From: Casuarina equisetifolia
Lineage: Eukaryota; Streptophyta; Magnoliopsida; Fagales; Casuarinaceae
Length of the DNA: 64,000 nt
Direction: 5' to 3'
NCBI GenBank assembly: GCA_028551475.1
Contig: CM052360.1
Coordinates: forward strand, 17,534,501-17,598,500
This document shows positions 11,401-25,200 of the stretch, piece after piece. The first letter of the stretch is position 1; each line of letters starts with the position of its first letter. Position numbers and translations under genes: made by a program. Below the pieces are notes generated by a model. That model saw nothing but the letters and a program-made list of their open reading frames with translations. It was not told where the DNA came from and ran no database searches.

Positions 11401-13294
11401 TTTAGGTAACTCTAGACCATCATAGAGTTAAGCCCACATGTTGTTATTTGTATTTTGTCTTGGTTTTAAATTTAGTATCATTTCTTGTATTTTCCTTCTA
11501 ATGTTTGTTATTAGCTAAATTTTGTAAGGGTCAAGTTTAAGCCCTATCCTATGTATTCATCCAAGATATGATTAATATGTCTAATCTTATTATTTTTAAC
11601 ATAAATTGTTAGGATACTATAGTTCATATTTATTAAAAAGGTAAAAAAAAGTTTTGTATTTTATTCTAGACTTGTGCAAATGAAAATACTCAACTTATAA
11701 TTAAGGAACTAGGGTTTAACAAATAGGAAACATATTAAATATGAGAGAATCACTAAAAATTAATAATTAAGGAACATACTAAATGTGAAAGAATCCTAAA
11801 AACTTAATAAATTAAGGAATCTCAAGAATTTTGAATATGCTCCTTGCAATTAGGGAATCATAAAGAACCTTGAATGACAATTAAAGAATTAGAGAATCCA
11901 AGAAATGCTCCCTACCATTAAGGAATCCTAAAAAATTTAAGAGATGTTCCTCAATTTTGAACTTTTTAGACCCATTAGATTATGTTGTGATCAAAATTTG
12001 TACTTGTTATCATTTGATAACATATATGCTGGATTGTTAGCTTAAATTGACTTACACACACCGCATCAGGAAGCACGTATTATGTCGTTGAAGAAGCATG
12101 TAGTTAACAACTATGCTTGAGAGGTCGTTTTGTTGGTAGGGTAAGGATGTTTGTTAAAGCACATGGGTCAACATCTAGTACATGCCATGGGTCATCTAGT
12201 ACATCCCAGGAGATCACTCCCCATTGTATTATTGTCAGCAAACTCATTAAACACATTTGTCAAGTCACATTCAACACTCATTTTGCTTGACTGAATTGAG
12301 TCGATAAGTACTCAGAAGACATTAATCATTGGCTTATTTACCCCTCTTCATCTCTTCCCATTGCCATTCAAGCAAGTTTCCTTGATCACATTGCTTTAAA
12401 AAATTTAAGAGACTACCCATTAGGAAAATTGAGATTAGAAGAGGCAACTAGATAAGATGATACCTTATCCCAAATGACGAGTAAAAACTTAGTGTCAATG
12501 GCTCTAGTGTTGATGGAAATAGCATAGGAGGAAGAATAATGAGAGTTAGTAATGGAAACATAATATGGGCATTTGCCGCAAAGTTTGGTGTGGCAAGTAA
12601 TGCACATGTATGTCATGCACGGAATTAGATCCCACAATAAATAGAGTTGGACTCCTACCATCTAGTGCAATGCGTGCTACGCCGGTGGAAACTGCTATGA
12701 CACCTTGAATATGCGATTCACAAATGTTTTAGTTAACTCTCCACTCACACCATCATTAAACACATATATAAGGAAATGAATTCAATATCACATAGAATTA
12801 GCAAACTCTGGGCAACAAATTCAAAATATGCTCGTAACTTGAATTTGTAGGTCTTTTGGGCTCGGATGGTCACCATAAATGGTTTGGTACTTGAGGGGTT
12901 GAAATTATAGGCACCTGGGCCCGAGCATGGTCACCCTACTACAATTTAATGGGGGCGGGCGATACAATTATTAGATGAAAAGGGTTAAAGGAGACTTCCA
13001 TTGCCTGTAAAAGCATATACCAAATTGTAAGATTTCAGTGCATCACAAAGCTGCAGGGATGGTAAGATTTCAGCCAATTTTCCACGTGACATGTAGTGCT
13101 GTTTTCGTCATTTTTGTTAATGTGCAATGGGCAAAATTCCATTTGGTGGTCTCAGTTGTCGTTCTCTGTCCGTCGGATGCACTAAACGACCGAAGTTACC
13201 ACCTCAACCACCCCTCGTGACACGCCATTCCTCTGTCATTCCTGTTCGCTTCCGATCTCAAACTCCTCGATCTGTCTGATCTCACACAGAAATA
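11401..13294. other. Intergenic, AT-rich, with upstream region of the ARF-GAP gene
   Basis: About 11690-11950 is built from degenerate repeats of an attaaggaat-like motif. From 12000 to 12990 nothing recognisable is encoded; a minus-strand frame at 12413-12661 has no domain. The last 300 bases should be promoter and 5'UTR of the ARF-GAP gene, with CT-rich DNA just before the start codon. Confidence 0.5.
13083..13088. promoter_or_regulatory. G-box CACGTG upstream of the ARF-GAP start
   Basis: A perfect CACGTG in the context ccacgtgacatg lies about 207 bases before the ATG at 13295. G-boxes bind bZIP and bHLH factors. Whether it is used is inference, since a 6-mer occurs by chance every few kilobases. 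Confidence 0.3.
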
Positions 13295-16200
13295 ATGGCG
13301 GCCTTCGTTAAGCTGGACGATTCCCCTATGTTTCTGAAGCAGGTAAACCCCCTCCGGACAATGTCAAATTTCATTTATTTATTTATTGTTGTTTCTCTGT
13401 TCCATGATATGGAAGAGTTTCAGTTCGAATGCGTGCGGAAATCGTACTTCTTCCTTGTTAGCGGTGAATTCTACAACTGACCCTTTAACATCACTAGCAC
13501 TAAAAATTGGATCAATAAATGACTAAGCTTCTGTATAAAATAATGTGGAGATATTCATATCCATTACTTAATGAAAGAGTTTAGTTTAATTGAATATCCT
13601 CATTCCTATTGTAAGATAGGTTGTTTTTGCACCAACAGTGATCCGTGGATTATCTCGTTGGTGTCGTTATGTTGTTCTGGTGTACTCATTCAAAGATAGC
13701 TAAACATTTAAAACAACGGTTATTTATTTCAAAGATTAGTTATTGTCTTGTTAAATGAATGTTTTATGTACTCTAAAAATGTTATTGTTTCATTTTCTAT
13801 TTGACAATTACTTGCTTTTCTTTTATTGGACAGATGCATTCTCTAGAGCGGACAGCTGATGAGTTGAATGATCGCTGCCAAAGGCTTTATAAAGGGTCTA
13901 AGAAGCTTATGTAAGTCCCTCAGGGTATATTCTCTACAACTTGTCTGCTATTTAATCAGTAGAATCTGTCGTGAAATTGCAATAATTATATTTTGAGAGT
14001 ATTTTATCAAAGGAAAGAAGGTTTGATTTATTCTGTTCACAAAGTGCATTGAATTGAAGTGCAGTTACTTGTGAAGTAATTGACAGCTTACCCAACCAAT
14101 TGTTTTTTCTTCCTTCGATTTCTGAGTTATACACTGACCTGTTGGGTCTTGAACTCATGAGAAGCACCTTTCCTCCTTTCTTATTGGTTATGGAAGTGGC
14201 ATTTGAATGAGGCAAAATTGGCACCTTAGGTCTCCTGAAGGAGTTTGTACACGTGAGACCAAATGCTTTGAACTGACAGCCAGTGAAAGCACCTCAAAAT
14301 GCTACCAGGAGTGGATATACCATGGTAGTAGCACCTAAAAATGCTGCCTGTGGAAATACATGCAGAACTTTTGTGCTTTGCTGAGTGCAACGGCAAGCTA
14401 CTTCATTAGTGGGTCAGCAACAATAATAAAGCAACCTACTATTTCAGCAGTATAGCTGCAAAATTTCTTGGATAGGCGCTAGTCCCCTAAATAGACAGTG
14501 CCATGATTGACATAAGCTTGTGGCCCTGTTGCAAACTTGAGCAAGAATCCTTTGGTTGCATCATAAGATAGCCTTTTAGTCTATGCTGGCTTCAAAGATG
14601 GCATTTTGGATGGTACTCCTCTGGCCTTTGGGAGGAACTCAAGACATCACAACCAACAAATGTCCTTTTCGTGGCCTTCCTCTTAGTAAAGGAAATTTAG
14701 CAGCCATCTACAATAGGTGGAATCAATTGGCACTGCGCTGCTTTAGGAGAGGACTTAGGCAGTTGGGATGGCAAAACCTAGGGGATTGAATCATGGTGCC
14801 CAGGCCTACCGTTCTTGTAACTTGTGTATTAGGTTTTTGTTTTCAGCGTGAGTTCTTGACAATCGGCTAACCAATACTCCTTAGAAAGTTTGGAGTTGGT
14901 TCTGGAATTAGAGGCCTTTCCTGGGTCCTATTTGGTTGACAATTATATTTTTCCTTGGTCCTCAAGCTGATTAACATGACAGTTTCCATTTCATAACATC
15001 ATTGGGACTTAAGTAGAGATGTAAATTCATTCTTCTATATGCAACTCAGACTGCTTCCTATTTGTGTCCTCTTTGTTCATCTGAGGGAGTATACATTGCC
15101 TTACATGGCAATTATAACTTTGACGTTCTTGGAGCAATTCTTAGCCATACGTTATTGGAAGAGGCTATGTTCTTGCCACCAGTCTTAAGAGTTAAGTGAT
15201 GAAGTACCAAAACAAATAAAGGCAAGAAAAACTGTTGGAAAGCACTGCAGATGGATAAAAGCAAGTAACAGAAATCAACGCAACAGCAGGAAAGAATTAG
15301 AGAATACTAACAAAGTTGCATTGAAGATTACTTAGCAAATTGAAACTGAAACTTGATAGAAAAAAACCCGAAAGGGTTGCTTGACTTCCACATTGGACCA
15401 CAACAGATTAAGATAGCAGAATAAATGAAAAGGATTTGCAGCTAGGCTGCAAATTTTTAAACCAAGTCTTATTTCTAGTGAGCACATGTAAGAGGAGTTG
15501 TGGACTGGGGTTTCTGTAATGAGTCCATAAAGTTGCGCTCCTGCATGAAGGACATTTATCTATTTTCTATGTAAATCAATTGAGTGAACAACCTTGCTAA
15601 TAATTGTCAATGAAGAATTTTAAGCCTCCCGGGAGAAGTTGCCTTCAAAGGAAAATTCGAGAAAAGCTTTTGATCAATTGAAGTTGGAAACCCTCTCTAA
15701 TAAATGCATTGAAAAAGTGAGACATCACATCAATTGGTACAACAACGCAAAATTGTTTTGACATCAATAGTTAGTTTGTTTGAACTTTGACACTGTAACC
15801 ATGGCCATTATTTACTATAAATGCGGGCCTCTGCCAAAACTGACTGTTTGCTCCACTTATTCCTCTACATTTTTGTTTCTATGGGACTAGATGTGCAAAA
15901 AGTTTTAGTATCATATATTAAACAACCTAATTTCACATGCCATCTTCTGTCAGCATTTGCCAGCAAAGTCACATGTAAATTTCTGTCGCCTGTCCATAGC
16001 CTCTCCCACCTCTGCCCCCCTCTCCCTGCTCTTTCTTTTTCTTTCTATGTTTCACCGGGCTGTTTTGTTTATCCTATCCCATTTCTTGTCTTTTTCTTGT
16101 CAAGGAATTCATATCTTGATTTGCTAGGAGGATGGAAAGTATCCTGTTTTAATAAATATCCTATTTTTGTTCTATGGGGTTTTATTTTTTAACATCCTTA

Positions 16201-19200
16201 TATTTTCACATGTATTTATAGGTTAAGTTTGAAAACATGGCGGTGGGAAACTGCTGATTTCTCTTCATTTCTTCTTCATCTTCTTCTTCTTTTGTTTTTT
16301 TTGGCCTTATTTCAACAGAGCAGCTCTTGGAGAGGCATTCAGTGGAGACACTGACTTTGCAGATTCGCTAGAAGCATTTGGTGGTGGACAGGATGATCCT
16401 ATTAGTTCATCCATTGGAGGTTGTTATCAGTAGTTATTTTGTCTTACCTTGTCTTTTGGAATGGTTACAAATACAGCAGTCCTTGATTCATAAATAAGGA
16501 TAAAGTATTTTGCAATCGAAGAGATGATTCATTGTTATTAGTAGTTGCACAATTAAAGTTAACAGTAACAGTAATGAAATTCTGTTGATAAACTATGATT
16601 CTTTTAAAATTCTGTTAATTAGTAATGCAATGGAACAGAGATTTCATGTTATTTTTATTACTTTCGTGTTATTGATGTTATGATCTCTTTCCTGCAAAAT
16701 GCTAGTGCTATACTGTTTCTGTTGCACGGAATGATTAAATTTTGACTATCACCTGATGAGTAATATATTATAACAGCAAGGTGCCTACTTTCAAGTTAAA
16801 AGATATGATTTACCAGCTATGTTTAGAATTAGCTTTAAAACTGACTGAGGCTGGATTTGAGCTTCCTTGCAGAGCTATTATTAGCAATACGAAGAGAAAT
16901 TGTGTAACTTCTTATTTATGTTGTTGCTTTGTTCCAGGTCCAGTCATATCCAAGTTTATAAATGCTTTTCGTGAGCTTGCTACCCATAAAGAGCTTCTTC
17001 GTTCTCAAGTGAGCCAAACTGCCAATTAGTGAGATTGTTCTTTCAAATGGTGTTAAGTGGTATAGTATCAGTGAATCCAAAATGGCACATAGCTTTCAGA
17101 CAGAGTGTTATTAAAGTCATTAGACTAAAAGCTTTTAGGTTATCTTTGTTTCATTTACTATGTTCCTAACATGCTACCTTGCACTAAAATTTTCTTTACC
17201 CTCTTAGTCTTTATATTTATTCTTTAACATTCTTGTGGTCTTTATAATTGGTAAATTGTGCTAATTTTTCATTTGGAATATTGATTTCTCAATGTGCAGT
17301 CGAGCAATCTTAAATTTATTGCAAGTGATAATAACCTACTTGTACAAGATCTATTCATGGTAAAAATGAAAACTGATGTAACTTTGTCTCTTAGAAGAAA
17401 AGTTGTTTGTGCCCAGAATTGTGAGCTCAATGTGGAATAGTTGTGTCACTTCTACTACTCAAATAATATATGTATGTGAAGGATGTTGATGAAATCCTGC
17501 AAGTGCTTGATGCGGGAGTATTTCTGCTGTTGAGATGATCTTATTTTAGTCTTATTTTAAGTAAAATACAGTTTGATTCACTTATACACTAGACATGAAA
17601 TCACTTAAATATTTACACAGGTTATGATTGTTTAACTTGTGATAATAAGATCAATCACAAGGGTCTCAACCCTTTTTAAAATAAAAATAAAAATGAAATC
17701 ACTTAAATAGTGGTGATAAACTCCCCTGAATGTAAGGGGGGCAAGAAGATTATAATTTATGGCTCTATGGCATGTATTTTCTTTTTATCCTATTGCTTTA
17801 TGATATTTTGTAATTCATCTTCTCTTGAACATATAACTTAGTCGTAAGAAGTTGGATATAGGTTGAGTTTGTATTTGAATTATCATTGAAAATTTTTTAA
17901 GAAAGAGATTTCTGTCCATCGAAAGCGAGATCAGGAACAGATTAATGATTGAGAGACTACAAATGGTCTAAAAGGAAATTAATGGGAAGGAAGGCAATCA
18001 GATGCAGTTTGTGAAGCATAAAATGGTTTTCTCAACATCTCAATTCTTTTTGGTCCTAAGGTCTGCCGTGGTGTATTCTTTGGGGTTTATGCTCTTACTT
18101 AAAGTAAGAAAATCCCCAATCTGATTTTGGCCTGGCTGAACACTTTCATGGATCATTCTTCTCTGTTAATCACTTTCTCTGAAGTTTTAACATAGGTTGG
18201 TAGGCAATATAAACATTTTGTAGATTAAGTTTACCTAGTAGGTTTAAAGAAACTCCTCAGTGGGTCTTTCTAGTTCTTCCCTGGAGTTCAATTATCAATG
18301 CTTTAACCAAAAACGTTTTAAGCTTAGTGAGCCATAAGAATGTGAACTTAAATCAAGATTAAAGTTTTTGAATTGTGCGACCATTATTGTTGATTTTTGT
18401 CTCTACCATCCTTTGCTTCTTCCCTACAAAAGTCTATACCATGATGTAATTAGTTATACTTTGTAAAAATTCAACAAAGAACCTGAAGATTTTTTCAAGC
18501 TAAAACTTGGCAACCCACCATTTGCTCAGTTCTAGCGAGCAAACATTTAATTACCTTGTTGAATTCTCTAAATGGAACTCTCCATATCTCCTTAACGGTT
18601 GAAGGCCAATCTTTATTTACCCTTATAACAACAGAGAGAGAGAGTGAGAGAGAATTGGGGGGGAAGAGAGAGAGAAGAAAAGATAGATAGGAAGAGCTTT
18701 CCATCATTTCAATATGATGGAGAAAAGCTTTATTTTTCTGCTTACTGTTTTGTATAAAATATATTTGTATAATAAGTTTACAAATCTTTGTCACAGGTAG
18801 AGCATGTCTTGATTGACCGCCTCACGAACTTTATGACTGTTGATCTGGAAGATGCAAAGGTAGACTCATTTTACAGTATTGTGGTTATGAAACCCACCTT
18901 TGTGAAATTGATAAGGCTTTGTGGCATGACACTGATGTGCAGCCACCCTAAGGGGGTTGCCTCGTGAACCTACCCCAATGAGGACGTCTAGCATAATCAT
19001 AACATTCTATACATTTGTAAGAACAAAAATTGGCTTTGGGAATTAGATGGAAGGATGGATTTGCAGACGTGGAAAAATTTAAGTGGGTAAAAGATACAAA
19101 TAGAGACTCAATGAATGATTGGATGAAGGCTAAAAGATTGAGAGGGTGATTACTATTTATAAGAAAACTCAAAATAGAAGACTAAGAGAAAAAAGAAGAA

Positions 19201-22200
19201 AAGATTATGCTTTAAGATCTACAAATGATCTATTTTCCATAAATTGTTCTAGCTTATGGAGAGTTGCCCTTCTTGACCTAATATAAAAGATATATTTCCT
19301 GGTAGATTTGGCAAACATTTTTATGTGACAAACGCATATTATCCCGATCAATATGAGAAACATGCTTTTACTTGTCATTAGAGGTACTTGAATATCTTTC
19401 TCTAACTGGTGTATACTGCTGTAGCAAGTATAAACTTGTAGATCGGGTGGTGAAGTGATTTATCTTTAAACTCTTAGAGATCAGATCAATGATCTCCTTC
19501 TAGCTCGTTAAGGCCCATGAAATGTTCTGTATAGCACATATACAATGCTAAATGAATTCTGGAAAGGGATGAGAGGGCTAGGAGTCATGGTTTTGCACCC
19601 TTGTTTGTGAAAAAGGTTTTTGCCTCCCCAATTGTACCAAATCATTACAATTTGCTTTGAGCATTGAAATCATGCCAAGTAATCAACCAAAGAATATAGC
19701 ATGTTGAGGCTCAAGGCTTACATGTAGAGGCATCGCCATATTTTGGTAATTGAGAAAAAATTCCTGAGATTACTTACCTAGAAGCATATGGCCTCTAGAT
19801 TTGTCTAGTATAAGGGTCACTTGGTGGCACTCTGTACTTCCATCAGCTCAATAGATTTAGTGGTTTGGACATCTCTAGTCTCTACCTACCATCCGAATGT
19901 CACTAATTGGCATTTCTATCCTTGCCAGAATTACAAATGAACCACACTCAATATTTGCATTCAAGTGGGTCCATGGGGAGCCAGAATTCAAACCAAGGTT
20001 CACCATCTGCAACTTTGTTGTTCATGGTATGTTGTATCTAGGTTCTCAATTGAAGATATTTGTCATCCTGAGGAAGGATCCCTCAAGTGGCGCCCTTTTC
20101 TATGAATCTAGTTGAACCATATTGCAGATATCAGAAAACTATCGTCCTCCCATGCAATCATGTCTTCATTATATTGACGCTAGCCTGGGGTGACAAACTA
20201 ATGAGATAAGAACTATTAAGCATGAGCGTTCACCACTCTTCTAGAGTGATCTAAAGAGATAGAACAATCATGACAAGTTCACCACTTTCTCTGGAGTAAT
20301 ATAACGAGATACAAGACATTCAAGACATGTTGACCACTTTTTTGGAGTAATCCAGAGATATCCAGAACATTCAGGACACGTTCACCATTCATCTGGAGTA
20401 ATCCAAAGAGATACAGAACATTCAATACACATTCACCTGTCTTTTGTCTTTTGGAGTAATCTAGAGAGATACAGAACATTCAAGACATTTTCACCACTCT
20501 TCTGGACAATTTAAAGAGGTACAAAACAATCAAGGGACATTCACTCTTTTGAAGCAATATAAAGAGGGATAGAACTATTGAACATAAGTGTTCCCCACTC
20601 TTCTATAGGAATCTAAAGAGATATAGAACAATCAATAAATGTCACAACTTTTTTAGAACATCCAAGGAGATAGAAAACAATCAATGGATGTCACCACTTT
20701 TTTGGAGCAATCCAAAGAGATACAGAATCCAAAACATAAGCAAAGGTTTAAATTTAAATCAATATTTAATCCCTCAACTCTAACAGAATTCCCCTAGGGT
20801 TATGTTGAAGATAGTGACCTGGTACGATTAGGAATGGGTCTTATGTTTAGGAAGACAATGACCTAGTATGGTTAGGAATGGGTGGGCTTTCAGATGAAAA
20901 ACATAATTGAATTGACTTGGAAGGTGCCAAACATGGGATCAAATCTTGGTTTATAATAAGCAGACTTCTTAGTTAATGGGATTGGACTGAATATGGATCA
21001 TTATTCTGGGCTAGGCTTCCTTGGGCTGCGTCAAATATACCCCATGATCTTGAAATGTTATTGCCAACATTTTTTCTAGCGCATCAAATTGCTCACTAAT
21101 ACAGAACTTTGAATTCTCTTTTAATGCATTGCATTGCATTATATTTTTTCTACAAATATTATAAAACTATAGAGAGTGACATTGCATTATTAAAGGTTTT
21201 TGTACTTTCTTCTAATGTGCTATCTTTTAATTATAATAAACTGATAATATTGAAAAATTAAAGAAAAAGAAGAAAGGAGAGAAAGCTTGTTAGAAAAATA
21301 GTGCCTGGAATTAGCGTTCCTTCTCCTTCATAATTTATCTTTCTCATTGGCATCAACAAATAAGTATCTATATAACTTCCTTATATCAAAAATAATTCGG
21401 TGGATCAACAACACTCTTCAAGTTGAGGTAAATATATCTTGCACACCTAGCTTAGATAAGACTGTTCAAAAGATGCTATTTGACACTTTCTAGATCAAAA
21501 TATTTGCAAGTTGTCTCTTATTTGTCAATGGTATACAGATCTTGCATGCAACTATTTCTTTATAGAATAGTGTTGTTAACTTTGATGTGTTTGGTTTGAT
21601 CATGTTGGACTAGATTATGAGTAGTTTCGCTTGCTGCCTTGATTGTTGCAATTCATATACGGTCTTTGAATCAAGTTCAACTTCTTTCAACGGTATGTTC
21701 AACCACAATAGTGTAGATGTCCCATGTGCCTTGGTTTGGAATTTAGCTTCTATGTTGGATCTAACAACCATAATAGGTGAAGATTTTAGGTGGTAGAAAA
21801 CCTTGTCAACTGCTTTGAATGAGATCATGTGATGAATAAATTCGCTCATAGCAAGCGCAGAGGAAATGTGCAAGTGTGATAAAAAAGGAAAAAAAAAAGT
21901 TATATACAAATTGATTGTTGACTTCTGCTGTTATTCACCAGAAGACTCTTCGTTACTTTCTTATATATATTCTACTTAATTGAGTTCTTAATAGGCTTAC
22001 AACCTCGCATTCCATTTCCTTGACTAGGTCAAAAACTTTAGAATCTTCCTCATACTTCTTCTAGGTTTTTTCATTAGGTAATGCATTCTTTACATCAAAC
22101 TGCTAACATAGCTGATTTAGATTGTTGCTAATGAGAGTAAGACTTGGACAGGTTTCATGTTTTAAATTGGAGCAAGACGTGGGGATGTTCTGTAAGTTCA

Positions 22201-25200
22201 TCTGTCACATTTAAGCTGACAAACCTATGTTGGAAAATTGAAGAGAAAATTTCATCATTGGAAGAGAAATGGTTGGTGTTCTTTCTACAATGCTAGAGCC
22301 AAATGATTCATAGAGCCTTTCAATATGGAAAATCCATTTGAGTCAGCCATTTGTACTAAGCTAAGAGTCCATGTGGTAAGACTATTTGTTAGGCTCACCA
22401 ATCGTCTTCCTGGACTAGGTCTTAGAGTAGTGAGAATAGAGCTTTGGTCTAACTCAACAATAATGCAAGTTTGTATTGTAGGTTATTTCTAAATTTAGAA
22501 AAAAACAAGTGAAACAGAGAGAGAGAGAGAGAGAGGCTTAGATGAATGGAGCAAGTATAGAGCGTTTGAAGAAAATGAAACATAACTTATTCCATTTCCC
22601 AGTCTGAATGAAAATGATTTGAAGAAAAAAGACGCTAAGTCAATTAGATGATCAAATGTTCTCAAAACAATTGTTATGAATCACTGCACTCAACTTTACT
22701 AGTGGAGACTGCATTTAGACATACGTGAATGGAGTGTTTCTCTCTTTCTTGCTGAGACTTGAAGAAATGAACAGGTGTTAGTTTCGTTGGAATCAGGTCT
22801 TCCCCGTGTTGGAACTGTTACTTGAAATTTCCTTGTAAGTGTTAACTCTTAAAAACTCACATGTGAAATCTTCTCATAAATATTATCAATACCCTTCTTA
22901 GAATAAGCATTCATAGGACACTCTATGTACTTTCCCAAATATAATCTTACCTGTCAATGGATTAACATCATCAACATTTCAAGTTTTTGTTACGTTTCCC
23001 TCACCACTATAATCTTTTTGGAGTTTGTATTAGGAGATTCATTTTAGTAGAGAATGATTTATAGAACATATTGCCATGGCATTGTAGTGCTACGCCTCCT
23101 GAATGCACTGACCCATTAAGTAAAAGTACTAATTTCATGATCTAGACAAATTACCATAATTAAGATGTCATAATTTTCATTGATAAAGTGCCTGAGATTC
23201 AAATTCCAACTATGAACTTAAATTTCACAAATGTAGCATGGTGATACATCTATACAGAACTTCTACCCTGAGCACTGGCAGTGGAGCCATAGACGGTCAA
23301 GTGAAATACTTCTGGACACGTAGACTTTGAGGTCAAAATTTGAATTCAAGATCTCTGCTCTATATCAAGTTGGAGAATTTGTCAAAAAAGAAGAGAAGAT
23401 AAAAAAGAAATAGAGGAACTGGTTGAAAGAGGACCCAGAATTAAGGTTTCTTCTTTTGCAAAAGAAATAGAGGAACTGTTGGAAAGAGCACCCAGAATTA
23501 AGGTTTCTTATTTTGCTAGCTTGTTGTTTACATTAGCTTTAAAAAATACAATTTATATAGTTGGCTTTATGTTACAAATATCCGAATTCGTAATGTAATA
23601 TCAAGAGTAAAGCTTTAAGATAAGGGAGGGTATGTCACAAAAATCTACCAAGTAGCCTTATCTTGCCTTCTTGCTCTATCAGCTGGTAGGTTTGCTGGGA
23701 TTGATGCCATTGTTTGGATTCATAAGTGTGTCTTAACAATCCCTGTTTTCTGCATTTACTTGAAGATCTGCCCTATTCAATGATTTCACACAATGCTTAT
23801 GTTGATATTAAATCGATGTGAGTCTCACCATGGTGTTGGTATTCCTACTTCTTGCCTCTTGCGACACTAAAAACATAGTTAGCGGCACTCTCAATGACAA
23901 CCCAAATCTGATGTCTTCATTCTCTCAGCATCATGCACCTCATCTGTAGGTTAACCTCCATGGCATTCTTAGTCACTGGGATTTTGGAAATTGGAAGATA
24001 TAATCCCCTCTCCCTTAGCAAACATTACACTAATCCTTAAAATTTATTGGATGTGATGTGCTTTTTGGATCCCCTTTCTCACTAATGTAGTGGAAATTCT
24101 AGTGGAGTCCTAAAATTTTTACTTTTTTTTTCCTCACTTGAGCTTCCTGATCATTTATCCTATGGAATGAGACCTCATTTTTGTTTTTTTTGTTTGTTTG
24201 TTTATGAAAACTAGTGATGGGTATTGAGAAATAACTCTTGAAAGTTTTTCGCAATGTGTTTTTCTTACATGCCTACCCTTACATTGCAGGAGTCTCGTCG
24301 GCGCTTTGACAAAGCAATGCAGGGTTATGATCAGGTATTGTGTACACCATTGGAACCTTCTTGAATGAATCTCTTAATTGGTCAAAATGATGGTTTTACT
24401 ACAAGATTTCCATGTAATTTTTTTATTAGGTAAATGAGGTTTGGAGCATGGGATGTCGAACCTAGGACCTAGGTTCTAGGCGACTAGTAGCCAACCATTG
24501 TGCTACTAGTCTGTTGATATATTTCCCATAGTTGTTCAGATGCATTTCATTTTTGGTGCTTCTCAGATCTGTTAAATATATCATCGTCTTCTCCCCTTCA
24601 AACCTGCTAACTTTATAACTGGCCTTTGATTATATATCTCTGTAGTTTTAGATATCATCTGATTTTTTTTATTCCCATGAATGGGGTATTGCAACACTGG
24701 AGGATCTAATAATGCGCCTGTATTTGGTTTTGTGTTGAGGGAAAAGTGGGTAATTATGTGCGAGAAGTGTTTCTTGAATGTACATGGTGCCACTTTTTGA
24801 AATTATTTTTATCTTCTATTTTTTTTTTGGGTTTAATCGATTTGGAAATTATGAAAAAAAAAATAAGAACTGTGGTAGGAGATTGTTCTTTTAGTATTCC
24901 TGGGAATAGAAGTAAAAGTGTTGAAGATGCAACCAGGATAGGTTGGTTATGCCCTCCTAAAATGCTGGTTTATGAGTGTGGCAGAAATCAGGAATACTAA
25001 AAGAACAATTTCTAGAAAATGTATTTCTCCTTATCTCGTAATTTGAAGGAATTTTCTTCAAACGTGACTTAAGGACCTTGAAGGCCTTCAAAAGCTGTGA
25101 GAAAGCCCAAGCCAGTTGCCTTGTACATCTTTGCCAAATTCTCATATTACTTCTTCATTTATCCATCCTGCCTAAAACTTTTCATTTCTTTCTTTTCTTG

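Larger units (their letters stand above)
18860..24289 (+). other. Intron 5 of the ARF-GAP gene, enlarged by repeats
   Basis: This 5.4-kb intron is the largest of the gene. It lies between the exon ending in LEDAK and the exon starting with ESRRRFD. It contains a 51-bp minisatellite (20228-20740), a minus-strand Ty1/copia relic (about 21640-22102), a GA microsatellite (22514-22536) and a 57-bp tandem duplication (23403-23516). The remainder is AT-rich with no recognised content. Confidence 0.8.

Noticed and set aside
12413..12661. Minus-strand ORF with several Cys/His residues in the intergenic region
   Set aside because: Cysteine spacing fits no zinc-finger or transposase pattern I know, and there are no splice or neighbour cues.
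20228..20740. CRISPR-like appearance of regularly spaced repeats
   Set aside because: The whole 51-bp unit repeats with drift and there are no unique spacers; this is a eukaryotic intron minisatellite.
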